Part shown: positions 53,942 through 63,420 of the stretch, piece after piece
Layout: each line of letters begins with the position of its first letter
Position numbering within the stretch: the first letter of the stretch is position 1
Position numbers and translations under genes: made by a program
Notes under the pieces: model-generated
What the model was told of the DNA's origin: nothing
Database searches by the model: none
Seen by the model: the letters and a program-made list of their open reading frames with translations, nothing else
NCBI RefSeq assembly: GCF_017426725.1
Contig: NZ_JAERMS010000008.1
Span: forward strand, 18,730-82,729
Length of the DNA: 64,000 nucleotides
Direction of reading: 5' to 3'
Source of the DNA: Prevotella illustrans
GTDB taxonomy: Bacteria; Bacteroidota; Bacteroidia; Bacteroidales; Bacteroidaceae

Positions 53942-55492
53942 ATGTTAAATCTATTATTAGATGTTACCACGGCAACCATTGATTGGTCGAGGGCGCAGTT
54001 TGCGCTCACAGCAATCTATCATTGGTTGTTCGTACCGCTGACGCTCGGTCTGGCGGTTATCATGGGAATTGTAGAAACTTGTTATTATCGCACGAAGAAG
54101 CGTTTCTGGAAAGACGCGGCCAAATTCTGGCAGACACTCTTTGGTATCAACTTTGCCATGGGCGTTGCCACAGGTATTATTCTTGAGTTCGAGTTCGGCA
54201 CCAACTGGAGTAACTATTCTTGGTTTGTGGGCGACATCTTCGGTGCACCGCTGGCCATAGAAGGAATTGTAGCATTCTTTATGGAGTCAACATTTGTCGC
54301 AGTCATGTTTTTTGGTTGGAAAAAGGTTTCTCCGGGTTTCCATTTGGCTTCTACATGGCTTACCGGTCTGGGCGCAACAATTTCAGCCTGGTGGATTCTT
54401 GTGGCCAATGCTTGGATGCAATACCCCATCGGTCAGACATTCAATCCTGATACGATGCGCTTCGAGATGACCTCTTTCGCAGACGTGGCGCTGTCGCCTT
54501 TTGCCGTCAACAAGTTCTGCCACACCGTTACTTCGGCTTGGATTATCGGAGCCTTGTTCACGGTGGGTGTCAGCTGTTGGTATTTGTTGAAAAACCGGGA
54601 GCGCAAGCTGGCTGTCGAAAGTATCAAGATCGCCTCCGTCGTAGGATTGGTGGCTTCACTGCTCACGGCTATGACCGGTGATGAGTCGGCCTATACCGTG
54701 GCCAAAACGCAGCCGATGAAGCTCGCGGCTATGGAAGCTCTGTACAACGGAGGTCATAGTCAGAGCCTGACAGCCGTGGCTTGGGTCAGTCCTTTCGGTC
54801 AGGCAGACTATGCCAACGAGCAGGAACCGTCGTTCAAGGTGGGTATCCCCAACGCATTGTCGTTCCTTGCCACACGTGATTTAAATGGTTATGTGCCCGG
54901 TGTGAACGACATCATTAAAGGTTATACCGATCATTCAGGACAAAAACAACCATCTTTGAAAGAGAAGATAACCCGTGGGCAGACTGCCATTAAGGCCCTG
55001 CAGCTGTATCGTAGCGGCGATAAGAGCCCGAAGGTACGCCGAGACGTAGCCGATAACATCCAGTATTTCGGTTATGGTTACGTGAAAGATGCCGACCAAA
55101 TCGTGCCCAATATCCCCATCAACTTCTGGGCTTTCCGCGTGATGGTGGGTCTTGGTGTTCTCTTCATCCTGTTCTTCCTCGTCGTGGGACATGTGTCTTG
55201 GCGCCGCAATATCGCTGATCCCAAGTGGCGTTGGCTGTTCATTACGGCCATCGTGTTGGTTCCGCTGGGCTACATTGGTAGCGAGGCAGGCTGGATTGTG
55301 GCCGAAATGGGCCGTCAGCCATGGACAATTCAAGATATGTTGCCTACTTGGGCAGCCGTCAGCGATATCGCCTCTTCCAGCGTTATCCTCACGTTCTTCA
55401 TTTTCCTGGCTTTGTTTACCACAATGCTGGTCGTAGAAATCAACATCTTATTCAAGCAAATTCGTAAGGGGATGGAGGCCCCAAAAGCATGA
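53942..55492 (+). CDS. cydA: Cytochrome bd ubiquinol/menaquinol oxidase subunit I
   Basis: 516 residues. The N-terminal heme ligand region ALTAIYHWLFVPLTLGLAVI, GVATGIILEFEFGTNWSNYS, and the C-terminal GWIVAEMGRQPWTIQDMLPT are classic CydA. The enzyme reduces O2 to water with quinol at high affinity in the inner membrane, useful for an anaerobe that meets traces of oxygen. The stop overlaps cydB as ATGA. Confidence 0.95.
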   Translation: MLNLLLDVTTATIDWSRAQFALTAIYHWLFVPLTLGLAVIMGIVETCYYRTKKRFWKDAAKFWQTLFGINFAMGVATGIILEFEFGTNWSNYSWFVGDIFGAPLAIEGIVAFFMESTFVAVMFFGWKKVSPGFHLASTWLTGLGATISAWWILVANAWMQYPIGQTFNPDTMRFEMTSFADVALSPFAVNKFCHTVTSAWIIGALFTVGVSCWYLLKNRERKLAVESIKIASVVGLVASLLTAMTGDESAYTVAKTQPMKLAAMEALYNGGHSQSLTAVAWVSPFGQADYANEQEPSFKVGIPNALSFLATRDLNGYVPGVNDIIKGYTDHSGQKQPSLKEKITRGQTAIKALQLYRSGDKSPKVRRDVADNIQYFGYGYVKDADQIVPNIPINFWAFRVMVGLGVLFILFFLVVGHVSWRRNIADPKWRWLFITAIVLVPLGYIGSEAGWIVAEMGRQPWTIQDMLPTWAAVSDIASSSVILTFFIFLALFTTMLVVEINILFKQIRKGMEAPKA

Positions 55493-56631
55493 CATATCTG
55501 TTTTTGCAACACTATTGGTGGCTTATTGTTAGCGTCTTGGGCGCATTGTTGGTCTTCCTGCTCTTCGTTCAGGGTGCCAACTCATTGGTATTCAGTTTGG
55601 GCAACACGCCCGAAGAACGCCGACTCGTAGTTAATTCCACGGGCCGCAAGTGGGAAATTACGTTTACTACGCTCGTGACGTTTGGCGGCGCTTTCTTCGC
55701 GTCGTTCCCCTTGTTCTACAGTACCAGCTTCGGCGGAGCTTACTGGCTGTGGATGATTATCCTGTTTACGTTCGTGATGCAGGCTGTGAGCTATGAGTTC
55801 CAGAACAAGTTAGGCAATATTCTGGGCACACGCACGTTCCAATGGTTGCTTGTCATCAACGGCATTGTAGGTCCGTTGCTGCTTGGCGGTGCCGTAGCAA
55901 CGTTCTTTGACGGTAGCAATTTCCTTGTCGATAAGATGAATATCACCGATGGTTTACAGCCCGTCATCAGCCATTGGGCCAATGGCAGCCATGGTCTCGA
56001 CGCGTTGCTCGACCCTTGGAATCTCATTTTCGGCTTTGCCGTATTCTTCCTTGCACGCATATTGGGCATTCTTTATATTATAAATAATGTGGACGACGAC
56101 ACCATCCGTCAGCGTAGCCGCCGCCATCTGCTCTATAATGTAGTGCCTTTCCTGATCTTGTTTTTGGCGTTCTTTATCCGCACGCTTTTCAAGGATGGCT
56201 TTGCCTACGATCCGGCAACGGCAAAAATCTATATGCAACCATTTAAGTACCTCAACAATTTCATAGAGATGTGGTATCTCACCGTCCTCTTAGTCTTGGG
56301 CGTTGTGTTGCTGCTCTACGGCGTGATCCGTTCGTTCCTGTGCGAAGAGTTCGTGCGAGGTATATGGCCGGCCGGCATTGGCGTGGTACTCGTGGTGCTG
56401 TCGTTGCTCCTCAACGTGGGATGGAACAATACCGCCTACTATCCTTCGACAGCTGATTTGCAGAGCAGTTTGACCATTCTCAACAGTTCGAGCAGCATGT
56501 TTACCCTGCAGACGATGTTCTACGTATCGTTGCTCGTGCCGTTTGTCGTGGCTTACATCGCCTACGTGTGGTGGTCGATGGATAAGAAGAAACTCACTCA
56601 CGATGAAATCAACACGGATGACGCGTATTAA
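55489..56631 (+). CDS. cydB: Cytochrome bd oxidase subunit II
   Basis: 380 residues, about eight to nine helices: WWLIVSVLGALLVFLLFVQG at the start, FGGAFFASFPLFYSTSFGG, and ILYIINNVDDDTIRQRSRRH. Pairs with CydA; the ATG lies inside the cydA stop, so translation is coupled. The next gene (PPIase) begins 10 bases after the stop and may be read through. Confidence 0.94.
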   Translation: MTYLFLQHYWWLIVSVLGALLVFLLFVQGANSLVFSLGNTPEERRLVVNSTGRKWEITFTTLVTFGGAFFASFPLFYSTSFGGAYWLWMIILFTFVMQAVSYEFQNKLGNILGTRTFQWLLVINGIVGPLLLGGAVATFFDGSNFLVDKMNITDGLQPVISHWANGSHGLDALLDPWNLIFGFAVFFLARILGILYIINNVDDDTIRQRSRRHLLYNVVPFLILFLAFFIRTLFKDGFAYDPATAKIYMQPFKYLNNFIEMWYLTVLLVLGVVLLLYGVIRSFLCEEFVRGIWPAGIGVVLVVLSLLLNVGWNNTAYYPSTADLQSSLTILNSSSSMFTLQTMFYVSLLVPFVVAYIAYVWWSMDKKKLTHDEINTDDAY

Positions 56632-56641
56632 ACGATAGCAA

Positions 56642-57328
56642 ATGAAACATTTCATCCTATTTCTGGCAACGCTGTTGTTGCCTTTCTACGGCATGGCGCA
56701 AGGGCTTGATACCTTGCGCCATGAAGTTCTTTTAGAGACTTCGATGGGCAATATCCGCATTGCTCTGTACAACGAGACACCTTTACATCGTGATAATTTT
56801 CTTAAACTTACCAAAGAAGGTTATTACGACGGCAACCTCTTTCATCGTGTCATCAGCAGTTTCATGATTCAGACGGGTGACTCTACCTCACGGCACGCAC
56901 GGCCCGAAGCGCAACTCGGCGAATATTCGCCCGACTATACATTGCCTGCCGAGATTTATTATCCGGCCTTGTATCATCATCGGGGAGCCGTCGCCGCAGC
57001 CCGTGAACCCGACGACGTGAATCCCGAATATCGTTCTTCGGCCAGTCAGTTCTACATTGTTTACGGCCGCCGCTTCAACGAAGACATGATCGATCGGGTG
57101 CAAGCCCGGCTCGACAAGGCCACGAAGGGCAAGGTAACGATACCGCCCGCCCTGCGCGAAGCCTATTACAAGAAAGGCGGAACGCCCCATCTTGACGGTC
57201 AGTACACGGTGTTCGGCGAAGTGCTTGAGGGCATGGACATCGTTCAAGCCATTCAGAATGTGCCGACCGATGCCCACGACCGCCCTTTGCAGGATGTCCG
57301 AATCCTGCGGGCAACGGTCGTTAGATGA
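56642..57328 (+). CDS. Exported cyclophilin-type peptidylprolyl isomerase
   Basis: 228 residues with signal peptide (FILFLATLLLPFYGMAQG). Cyclophilin motifs: TSMGNIRIALYNETPLHRDN, GNLFHRVISSFMIQTGD, RSSASQFYIVYGRRF and GQYTVFGEVLEGMDIVQAI. An insert of about 40 residues between QFYIVYG and the HLDGQYTVF strand is longer than in minimal cyclophilins. It should speed prolyl isomerisation in periplasmic proteins. It follows cydB closely and may be co-transcribed. Confidence 0.9.
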   Translation: MKHFILFLATLLLPFYGMAQGLDTLRHEVLLETSMGNIRIALYNETPLHRDNFLKLTKEGYYDGNLFHRVISSFMIQTGDSTSRHARPEAQLGEYSPDYTLPAEIYYPALYHHRGAVAAAREPDDVNPEYRSSASQFYIVYGRRFNEDMIDRVQARLDKATKGKVTIPPALREAYYKKGGTPHLDGQYTVFGEVLEGMDIVQAIQNVPTDAHDRPLQDVRILRATVVR

Positions 57329-57478
57329 TGGATCGTCAGTTGACTCTGCCCCGGCCATGCCATGCTTTGGTATGTTTTCACTTTGTGTTGCGATTGTAAC
57401 AGCATTGTAACACCGCGTTAACATCGCTGAAACATCCCGTTGCTACCTTTGCGCTCATAAAACCAATGATTATTTTTT

Positions 57479-59731
57479 ATGAGCGCGATTTATTTTCTCA
57501 TCGTCGTATTTCTGCTTTGTTTAGCCGTCTTCGACCTCTTCGTCGGCGTCAGCAACGACGCGGTCAACTTTCTGCAATCGGCGGTCGGCGCCCGCGTTGC
57601 CAAGTATCGCACCATTCTTCTGATAGCCTCCTTGGGTGTCATCGTGGGGGCCGCCATGTCGTCGGGCATGATGGATGTGGCCCGCCACGGCATGATGGTG
57701 CCCCGGAATTTCAGTTTCGACGAGGTCATGACGCTCTTTCTGGCCGTCATGGTGACCGACATTATTATTCTCGACGTGTTCAATACGCTGGGCATGCCCA
57801 CGTCTACAACGGTATCGCTGGTGTTCGGCCTGTTGGGAGGCGCCTTTGCGTTGGCCACCGTCAAAGTGTTGGCCGACGACAGTCTGGACTACGGCATGTT
57901 GCTCAACAGCGGCAAGGCGCTGAGTGTCATCATCGCCATTTTTGTTTCGGTGGCCGTCGCCTTTTTCTTTGGCAGTATCGTCATGTGGCTGTCGCGTCTG
58001 ATGTTCACTTTCAACTACACGCGCACGGCCCGTTACGGCATCGGCATTTTCGGCGGCGTGGCGTTTACGGCCCTCAGCTACTTTATTTTCTTGCAGGGAA
58101 TCGTCAAGAGTCCCTATGTATCTACGGCGGTTTCCGGCTGGATAGCGGCGCATACCTCGCTGTTGTTGATTCTCGTTTTCGTCATTTCGGCATGCGTCAT
58201 GCAACTGCTTTACTTTGCTAAGGTCAATGTGTTTAAGTTCATCGTGCTGATGGGAACCTTCGGATTGGCCATGGCTTTTGCGGGCAACGACTTGGTCAAC
58301 TTCATCGGTGTGCCTCTGGCCGGCCTCGACAGCTATCTCGATTATGCGGCCCACGCGCATGGAACTGTCCCCGATGCCTATATGATGACCTCGCTGATGG
58401 GGAGCGCGCAGACGCCTCCCGTCTATCTGCTGATGGCCGGCGGCATCATGATTCTGGCCATGGCCACGTCGAAGAAGGCACGGAATGTCATCAAGACATC
58501 GGTAGACCTGAGCCGGCAGGACGAGGGCGATGAGATGTTTGGCTCGTCTCGGGCCGCCCGTTCCATTGTTCGCTTCTGTCAGTCGGGGGGCGCTGCCGTA
58601 AGAACATACGTTCCCGTAAGCGTAAAAAGATGGGTTGGCAGTCGTTTTAACAAGAGCGAAGTGATTCTGCAAGACGAGCACGCGGCATTCGATTTGGTGC
58701 GGGCATCGGTCAATCTGGTGCTGGCGTCGATGCTCATCATCATCGGAACCAATTACAAACTGCCGCTTTCTACAACGTATGTTACCTTTATGGTGGCCAT
58801 GGGTACGAGTTTGGCCGACAAGGCGTGGAGCCGTGAAAGCGCGGTGTTCCGTGTGACAGGCGTTATCAGTGTCATCGGAGGTTGGTTTATCACGGCGGGC
58901 GTAGCCTTTATCTCCTGTTCGCTCATCTGTCTGGCCATGTATTATGGCGGCATCTGGGTGAAGTTGGCGATGATTGCGTTGGTCATTGTGTTGCTGGTGC
59001 GTTCGAATCGGAATTTCAACAAGAAGGCGTCGGAAGTAGATAAGTCGGCCGCTACGTTCAGACTGATGATGCGCACGCGCGATCCGCAGCTTGTGTGGGA
59101 ACTGCTTTACAAGCAAGTGAGCCGTACACAGAGTTTTATGACACGCTTCGCGCTCCATGAGTATAATCTCATCATGGACGCGCTGGCTGCCGAAAATGCC
59201 AAAGTCCTGCGCAAGGCGGAGAAAGAACTGCAAACGGAACTGCAGCTGTTGAAAAACTTCCGACGGCGTGAAATGCTGGGATTGAAGCGTTGTCCGATGG
59301 ATGTAGCCATCGAACGCAACACGTGGTTCCATCTGGGGGCTAACAGCAATCAGCAGTTTGTCTACTCGCTGCGACGTATGCTGGAACCGATTAAGGAACA
59401 TGTTGAGAATAATTTCCACCCTCTGCCACCATTGTATATCGAGGAATTCAGGCCTGTTCGCCAAACCATCAATGACTTGATGAAGCAATCGGGCGCGCTG
59501 ATTGAGACGGGACGCTACCAAAACTATCGTGAGATTCTGGCCGAAGCCGATAACTGCAAAGACTTGCTCTCCGTCATTCGCAAGGGGCATATCGACCGTA
59601 TCCAAAAGTCGCAGCACGACGAGCAGTTGAAAGTGGGGCTGCTCTACCTGAATATTTTGCAGGAAAGCCAGGAGTTCTTGAGCGTCATGCGCCACCAGTT
59701 GCGGGCCGCCAAGAAGTTCATGGAAAACTAA
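57479..59731 (+). CDS. PiT-family phosphate transporter with C-terminal PhoU-like domain
   Basis: 750 residues. The N-terminal part (to about 530) has the two PiT repeats: FDLFVGVSNDAVNFLQSAVG with VFNTLGMPTSTTVSLVFGL, and later FAGNDLVNFIGVPLAG with YKLPLSTTYVTFMVAMGTS. The last 200 residues are soluble and helical (LQTELQLLKNFRRREMLGLK, FVYSLRRMLEPIKEHVENNF) and resemble PhoU. PiT carriers bring in metal-phosphate with H+ or Na+. The fused PhoU-like part may gate the carrier or signal phosphate state. A TACCTTTG -7 element at 57444-57451 precedes it, with no clear -33. It is convergent with a PhoR/PhoB-like pair. Confidence 0.88.
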   Translation: MSAIYFLIVVFLLCLAVFDLFVGVSNDAVNFLQSAVGARVAKYRTILLIASLGVIVGAAMSSGMMDVARHGMMVPRNFSFDEVMTLFLAVMVTDIIILDVFNTLGMPTSTTVSLVFGLLGGAFALATVKVLADDSLDYGMLLNSGKALSVIIAIFVSVAVAFFFGSIVMWLSRLMFTFNYTRTARYGIGIFGGVAFTALSYFIFLQGIVKSPYVSTAVSGWIAAHTSLLLILVFVISACVMQLLYFAKVNVFKFIVLMGTFGLAMAFAGNDLVNFIGVPLAGLDSYLDYAAHAHGTVPDAYMMTSLMGSAQTPPVYLLMAGGIMILAMATSKKARNVIKTSVDLSRQDEGDEMFGSSRAARSIVRFCQSGGAAVRTYVPVSVKRWVGSRFNKSEVILQDEHAAFDLVRASVNLVLASMLIIIGTNYKLPLSTTYVTFMVAMGTSLADKAWSRESAVFRVTGVISVIGGWFITAGVAFISCSLICLAMYYGGIWVKLAMIALVIVLLVRSNRNFNKKASEVDKSAATFRLMMRTRDPQLVWELLYKQVSRTQSFMTRFALHEYNLIMDALAAENAKVLRKAEKELQTELQLLKNFRRREMLGLKRCPMDVAIERNTWFHLGANSNQQFVYSLRRMLEPIKEHVENNFHPLPPLYIEEFRPVRQTINDLMKQSGALIETGRYQNYREILAEADNCKDLLSVIRKGHIDRIQKSQHDEQLKVGLLYLNILQESQEFLSVMRHQLRAAKKFMEN

Positions 59732-59745
59732 AGGTGAAGCATGGG

Positions 59746-61161
59746 CTAAGGTTCGCGTCGGAGCGTGAACAGAAATTGCAGTCCTCCCTCGGGCAGATTG
59801 CGGGCCTGAATGCTACCGCCGTGAAAGAGTACGGCATTCTTTACGATTGACAAACCGAGGCCGGTGCCGCCATTCTGACGGCTTCGGCCTTTGTCTATTC
59901 TGTAAAATCGCTCGAAGATTCGGCGCAGGTGTTCGTTGGCAACGCCTACGCCGTTGTCGCTGAAGCAGAATTGCCATCGGTCTGCCATTGACTGCGCGTA
60001 GAGCGTGATGGTCGTTCCATGGCCCGCGTAAGCGATAGCGTTGTCGGTAAGATTGCGGAAGATGCTGTAGAGTAGGGAGCGGTTGCCGCTGATGGTAATG
60101 CCTGTGGGCAGTTGATTGCTGAACGTCATGCCGTGGGCTTGCAGTTGCAAGCAGGTCTCTTCCTCGATTTGATCGATCAGTTGGTTGATTTCTACAGACT
60201 CACGTTGCATGGCCGTTGCGCCGTCGTCGAGTCGGTTGAGGATGGAAATGTCGTTAAGGAGTGACGTGAGTCGTTCGCTTTGCGCGTGACAGCGGGTCAG
60301 GAACTGGCGTTGTGTGCCGTCAGGCATGTCCGGATTCTCTAAGATGGTTTCCAAATAGCCTTGAATGCCGGCAACAGGCGTTTTCAATTCGTGCGCGATA
60401 TTTTGTGTTAGTTGCCGCTTGAGAATGTCTTGTTCTTGCCGGGTGCTTTGCAGTCGCCTGTATATCTTGATGATGCGTTCGGCGATTTCGCCCAGTTCGT
60501 CATCAGAAAAGTCAATCAGTTCTTCCGTTTCAAGGCTCTCGTTCTGGTCGGCCCGCTCAGCAAACGTCTGCAGTTGGGTGATGTTTCGGCCCAGTCGACT
60601 GATGAATCGGTAGAGCAGAAGCGTCAGTAGCAAGATGACAACAATCGAAAACCAAATGTAATGTTGGTCGGCTTGCAGCGAACGGGCCAAGTCGTTGTCG
60701 TAGGGTAGGGCCGTGCGGATGATATAACCGTCCTTGGGAAAGTACGTGGCAGAGTAGAAATAATCGTGGCGCAGGGTAGAACTGTTGCGGTCGACGGTCT
60801 GCCCTCGTCCGGTCTTGACGGCTTGGATGAATTCTGTTCGATTGGCGTGGTTGCCGATACGGGCGTAGTCTTTGAAGATGTTGTCATAGAAAACGCGGCC
60901 CCGGCGGTCGATTAGCGTAACGCGGATGTTATGCTCCGCGTGCGTCTTGACAAAGTTGTTGAGTGCTTGTTCGCTTTTGTTGTCTTGCAGTACCAATGCT
61001 TCGTGCATGCGGTGGTTGTAGGTTTGCAACTTCAGGTTGAGCGTATCTATCTTGTATTGCTTCTCGCGGTTTTGCTGAAACACCATGAAGCAGACGGCAT
61101 AGATAAGGAACAGGGCCGTCACGCTGATATAAAGGCGGTGGCCGATGGATAACTTTGGCAT
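59746..61161 (-). CDS. PhoR-like sensor histidine kinase
   Basis: About 471 residues starting MPKLSIGHRLYIS, 11 bases after the response regulator stop. Two helices (about residues 10-30 and 170-190) frame a periplasmic sensor, followed by a HAMP-like linker, H-box NIAHELKTPVAGIQGYLETI, N-box IFRNLTDNAIAYAG, and G-boxes DNGVGVANEHLRRIFERF and GGTGLGLSIVKNAVLFHGG. It lacks a clear PAS domain. The frame continues upstream to 61302 inside the regulator gene, so the later ATG is chosen. It ends 14 bases from the convergent PiT gene. Confidence 0.88.
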   Translation of the reverse strand: MPKLSIGHRLYISVTALFLIYAVCFMVFQQNREKQYKIDTLNLKLQTYNHRMHEALVLQDNKSEQALNNFVKTHAEHNIRVTLIDRRGRVFYDNIFKDYARIGNHANRTEFIQAVKTGRGQTVDRNSSTLRHDYFYSATYFPKDGYIIRTALPYDNDLARSLQADQHYIWFSIVVILLLTLLLYRFISRLGRNITQLQTFAERADQNESLETEELIDFSDDELGEIAERIIKIYRRLQSTRQEQDILKRQLTQNIAHELKTPVAGIQGYLETILENPDMPDGTQRQFLTRCHAQSERLTSLLNDISILNRLDDGATAMQRESVEINQLIDQIEEETCLQLQAHGMTFSNQLPTGITISGNRSLLYSIFRNLTDNAIAYAGHGTTITLYAQSMADRWQFCFSDNGVGVANEHLRRIFERFYRIDKGRSRQNGGTGLGLSIVKNAVLFHGGSIQARNLPEGGLQFLFTLRREP

Positions 61162-61172
61162 GGCAGGGAGAA

Positions 61173-61865
61173 TTAAGGAGTGAAGGAGTAGCCGTAGCCC
61201 AGACGCGTCTGAAGGCAGGAAGCGTATGGGCCAATCTTCTTTCTGAGGCGGGTGATGTTCACGTCGACGGTACGATTGAGTACCAAAACATCCTTGGGCC
61301 ATATCTTGTTGATGAGTTCCTGACGGCTGAATACATGGCCCGGCGCACGCAGAAGGGTTGCTAACAGTTCAAATTCGGTCTTCGTGAAAGCTACGGTTTG
61401 CCCGTCAACGGCAACTTCTTTTCGTTCGGGATAGATGACAAGGCCTTCGTAAGAGAGAGTTTCTTCGCTTGCGGAAGGTGTGGTCGGGTCGGTTCGTCGC
61501 AAAACGACTCTGACTCTGACGATTAGCTCTCGGATGGAGAAAGGCTTGGAAATATAGTCGTCGGCACCCAGATTGAAGCCGCTGACGGTATCGTTTTCGC
61601 TGTCGAGAGCGGTTAAGAAGATGATGGGAATGTGGGCTGTCGACCGGTCTTGTTTCAGCTTTTGAGCCATCTCAAACCCCGACATGCCGCCCATCATTAC
61701 GTCGAGCAGGATGAGTTGGAATGAAGATAGCGACTTGCCGAAGGCCTCTTCTGCCGAACAAGCTGTATCAACCGTGTAGCCGTAGGTTTCTAAATTGAAC
61801 TTCAGAATTTCGCGAATGTCGGGTTCGTCATCCACGACGAGAATCCTGTTGGGTATCGGGTCCAT
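61173..61865 (-). CDS. OmpR/PhoB-family response regulator
   Basis: 230 residues. Receiver domain: ILVVDDEPDIREILKFNLE, the phospho-acceptor Asp in LILLDVMMGGMSG, FLTALDSEND and the Lys in ADDYISKPFSIREL. Winged-helix DNA-binding domain: VAFTKTEFELLATLLRAPGH followed by VFSRQELINKIWPKDV and VNITRLRKKIG. Operon with the kinase downstream. With PiT next door a phosphate-response role is plausible but unproven. Confidence 0.92.
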   Translation of the reverse strand: MDPIPNRILVVDDEPDIREILKFNLETYGYTVDTACSAEEAFGKSLSSFQLILLDVMMGGMSGFEMAQKLKQDRSTAHIPIIFLTALDSENDTVSGFNLGADDYISKPFSIRELIVRVRVVLRRTDPTTPSASEETLSYEGLVIYPERKEVAVDGQTVAFTKTEFELLATLLRAPGHVFSRQELINKIWPKDVLVLNRTVDVNITRLRKKIGPYASCLQTRLGYGYSFTP

Positions 61866-61965
61866 CTTTACACATTATTATATATATAATGCAAAAATAG
61901 GGATTAATTTGCTGATGAGCAATGGTGGCAGGTTACAATCTTGTAAAAAACATTATCTTTGCCCC

Positions 61966-63057
61966 ATGAATATAATGTTGATAATGATTTTTCTGCTGCT
62001 TCCTTTGCTGGGATGTGGCTTTGTAGCATGGCATGTGTGGGTGATGTTGCCTTTTGCCAATCTATACAAAGGTGTGGTATTGGCCGTGATGTTGCTGGCT
62101 TTCCTTTGTGTTTTCTTCAATTTTGGGGTGGGACTCGACCGTTTGCCTACATCGGTGGCAACCATTTGCTACGAGGTGGGCTATTCTTCTGTTTTCGTTT
62201 TGCTCTATTTGGTGTTGATATTTCTGCTGCTCGATGTCCTCAAATGGGTGGGGTGGCTTCCCGATTCTTGGTTTTATGCCAGCCCAAAGGGTAGTATGCT
62301 CGTATTTCTGACGATGTGTGGCATTTTTATCTATGGCAATCTGCATTATTATAATAAGGTGAGAATGCCGTTGGAATTGAAAGCGGACAAACCGTTGCCG
62401 CGTCCTGTCAAATTAGTTATGTTGAGCGATTTGCATCTGGGCTATCATAATACGCGGGCCGATTTGGCTAAATGGGTGGAATTGGTCAATGCCGAGCACC
62501 CTGACGCGGTATTGATAGGCGGCGATATTGTAGACTTCAGCGTTGTGCCATTGGTCAGAGCTGATATGGCTGCGGAGTTTCGTAAACTGAATGCGCCTGT
62601 CTATGCTTGCTTGGGTAATCACGACTATTATGCGGGCGAGCCCAATAGCGAAAAGTTTTATCGGGAGGCCGGTATCACGTTGTTGCGCGATTCGGCAGTG
62701 GAACTGCCCGGTGGCATTGTGGTTGTCGGCCGCGACGACCGTACGAATATGCGACGGAAATCGGTTGCGCAAGTCATGGCGAATGTGGATAAGTCGAAGT
62801 ATGTGATATTGCTCGATCATCAGCCTTACCATTTGGAAGAAGCGGAGCGAAACGGAGTGGATTTCCAGTTTAGCGGACATACTCATTATGGTCAGGTTTG
62901 GCCCACCAGTTGGATTGAAGATATGATTTACGAAGACGCTTATGGTCCGTTGACAAAGGGACGGACGCAATATTATGTGTCCAGCGGTATCGGTATTTGG
63001 GGTGGAAAATTCCGTATCGGCACGCAGTCGGAGTATGTCGTGGCAACGATCCGATAG
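61966..63057 (+). CDS. Membrane-anchored calcineurin-like metallophosphoesterase
   Basis: 363 residues: about four N-terminal helices (MIFLLLPLLGCGFVAWHVWV, YKGVVLAVMLLAFLCVFFNF, VFVLLYLVLIFLLLDVL, MLVFLTMCGIFIYG) and then a complete metal site: SDLHLGYHN, GGDIVDF, CLGNHDYYAG, LLDHQPYH and SGHTHYGQ. This matches the YkuE/YaeI-like branch that acts on lipid-linked or other phosphoesters at the membrane; the substrate is unknown. A TATCTTTG element ends only 4 bases before the ATG at 61966, so the message may be nearly leaderless or translation may start at 61975 or 61984. Confidence 0.88.
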   Translation: MNIMLIMIFLLLPLLGCGFVAWHVWVMLPFANLYKGVVLAVMLLAFLCVFFNFGVGLDRLPTSVATICYEVGYSSVFVLLYLVLIFLLLDVLKWVGWLPDSWFYASPKGSMLVFLTMCGIFIYGNLHYYNKVRMPLELKADKPLPRPVKLVMLSDLHLGYHNTRADLAKWVELVNAEHPDAVLIGGDIVDFSVVPLVRADMAAEFRKLNAPVYACLGNHDYYAGEPNSEKFYREAGITLLRDSAVELPGGIVVVGRDDRTNMRRKSVAQVMANVDKSKYVILLDHQPYHLEEAERNGVDFQFSGHTHYGQVWPTSWIEDMIYEDAYGPLTKGRTQYYVSSGIGIWGGKFRIGTQSEYVVATIR

Positions 63058-63199
63058 TGTTTTTCTGAATCATTCTATGCGCGAAGGCAAATGCCTGACA
63101 AGGAAATCCGTGATGATTTCCGCAATTTAAGGGGAAAACATGTTGTTTTTTGTGCCTTTAACTTTATGCGCTTCGGGATGTTTTGTAAAATAAATATCA

Positions 63200-63420
63200 C
63201 GAATTTCCATCTCTGTTTACAACGCCTTTTAGAATGGAAACGAGCCGTTTTATACCTTTCGGTGACGCGAAAACAATGCTGTAACTGCTCCAAAAACCTT
63301 TCGTGATGACTCAAAGCATAGCTTTTGGCTGTCCATAGCATAGCTTTTGACTGCTGAAAGCTACATGCTTGCGATGTAAAAGGGCTGCTATTGGCGGCTA
63401 ATAGTTATGCTTTGAGCGGT
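63200..63420 (+). repeat. Decayed copy (D) of the dispersed intergenic element
   Basis: In the gene-free stretch after the phosphoesterase, CTCAAAGCATA (63310-63320) and TATGCTTTGAG (63406-63416) form an 11-bp perfect inverted repeat around TAAAAGGGCTGCT, the loop signature of copies B and C. A weak head (TTTACAA, then GAATGG) lies near 63216. It is shorter and rearranged compared with the 359-bp form. The rest of 63058-63780 holds only a small AACGGC/GCCGTT hairpin. Confidence 0.5.

Noticed and set aside
57466..58221. Alternative plus-strand frame at the start of the PiT gene
   Set aside because: Overlaps the PiT coding sequence in another frame, is Arg/His-rich, and lacks the PiT motifs found in the frame starting at 57479.
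57521..59695. 724-codon open frame on the minus strand opposite the PiT gene
   Set aside because: It is the antisense shadow of a clear PiT-PhoU coding sequence: His/Gln/Arg-rich, no hydrophobic or domain pattern, and wholly contained in the real gene.
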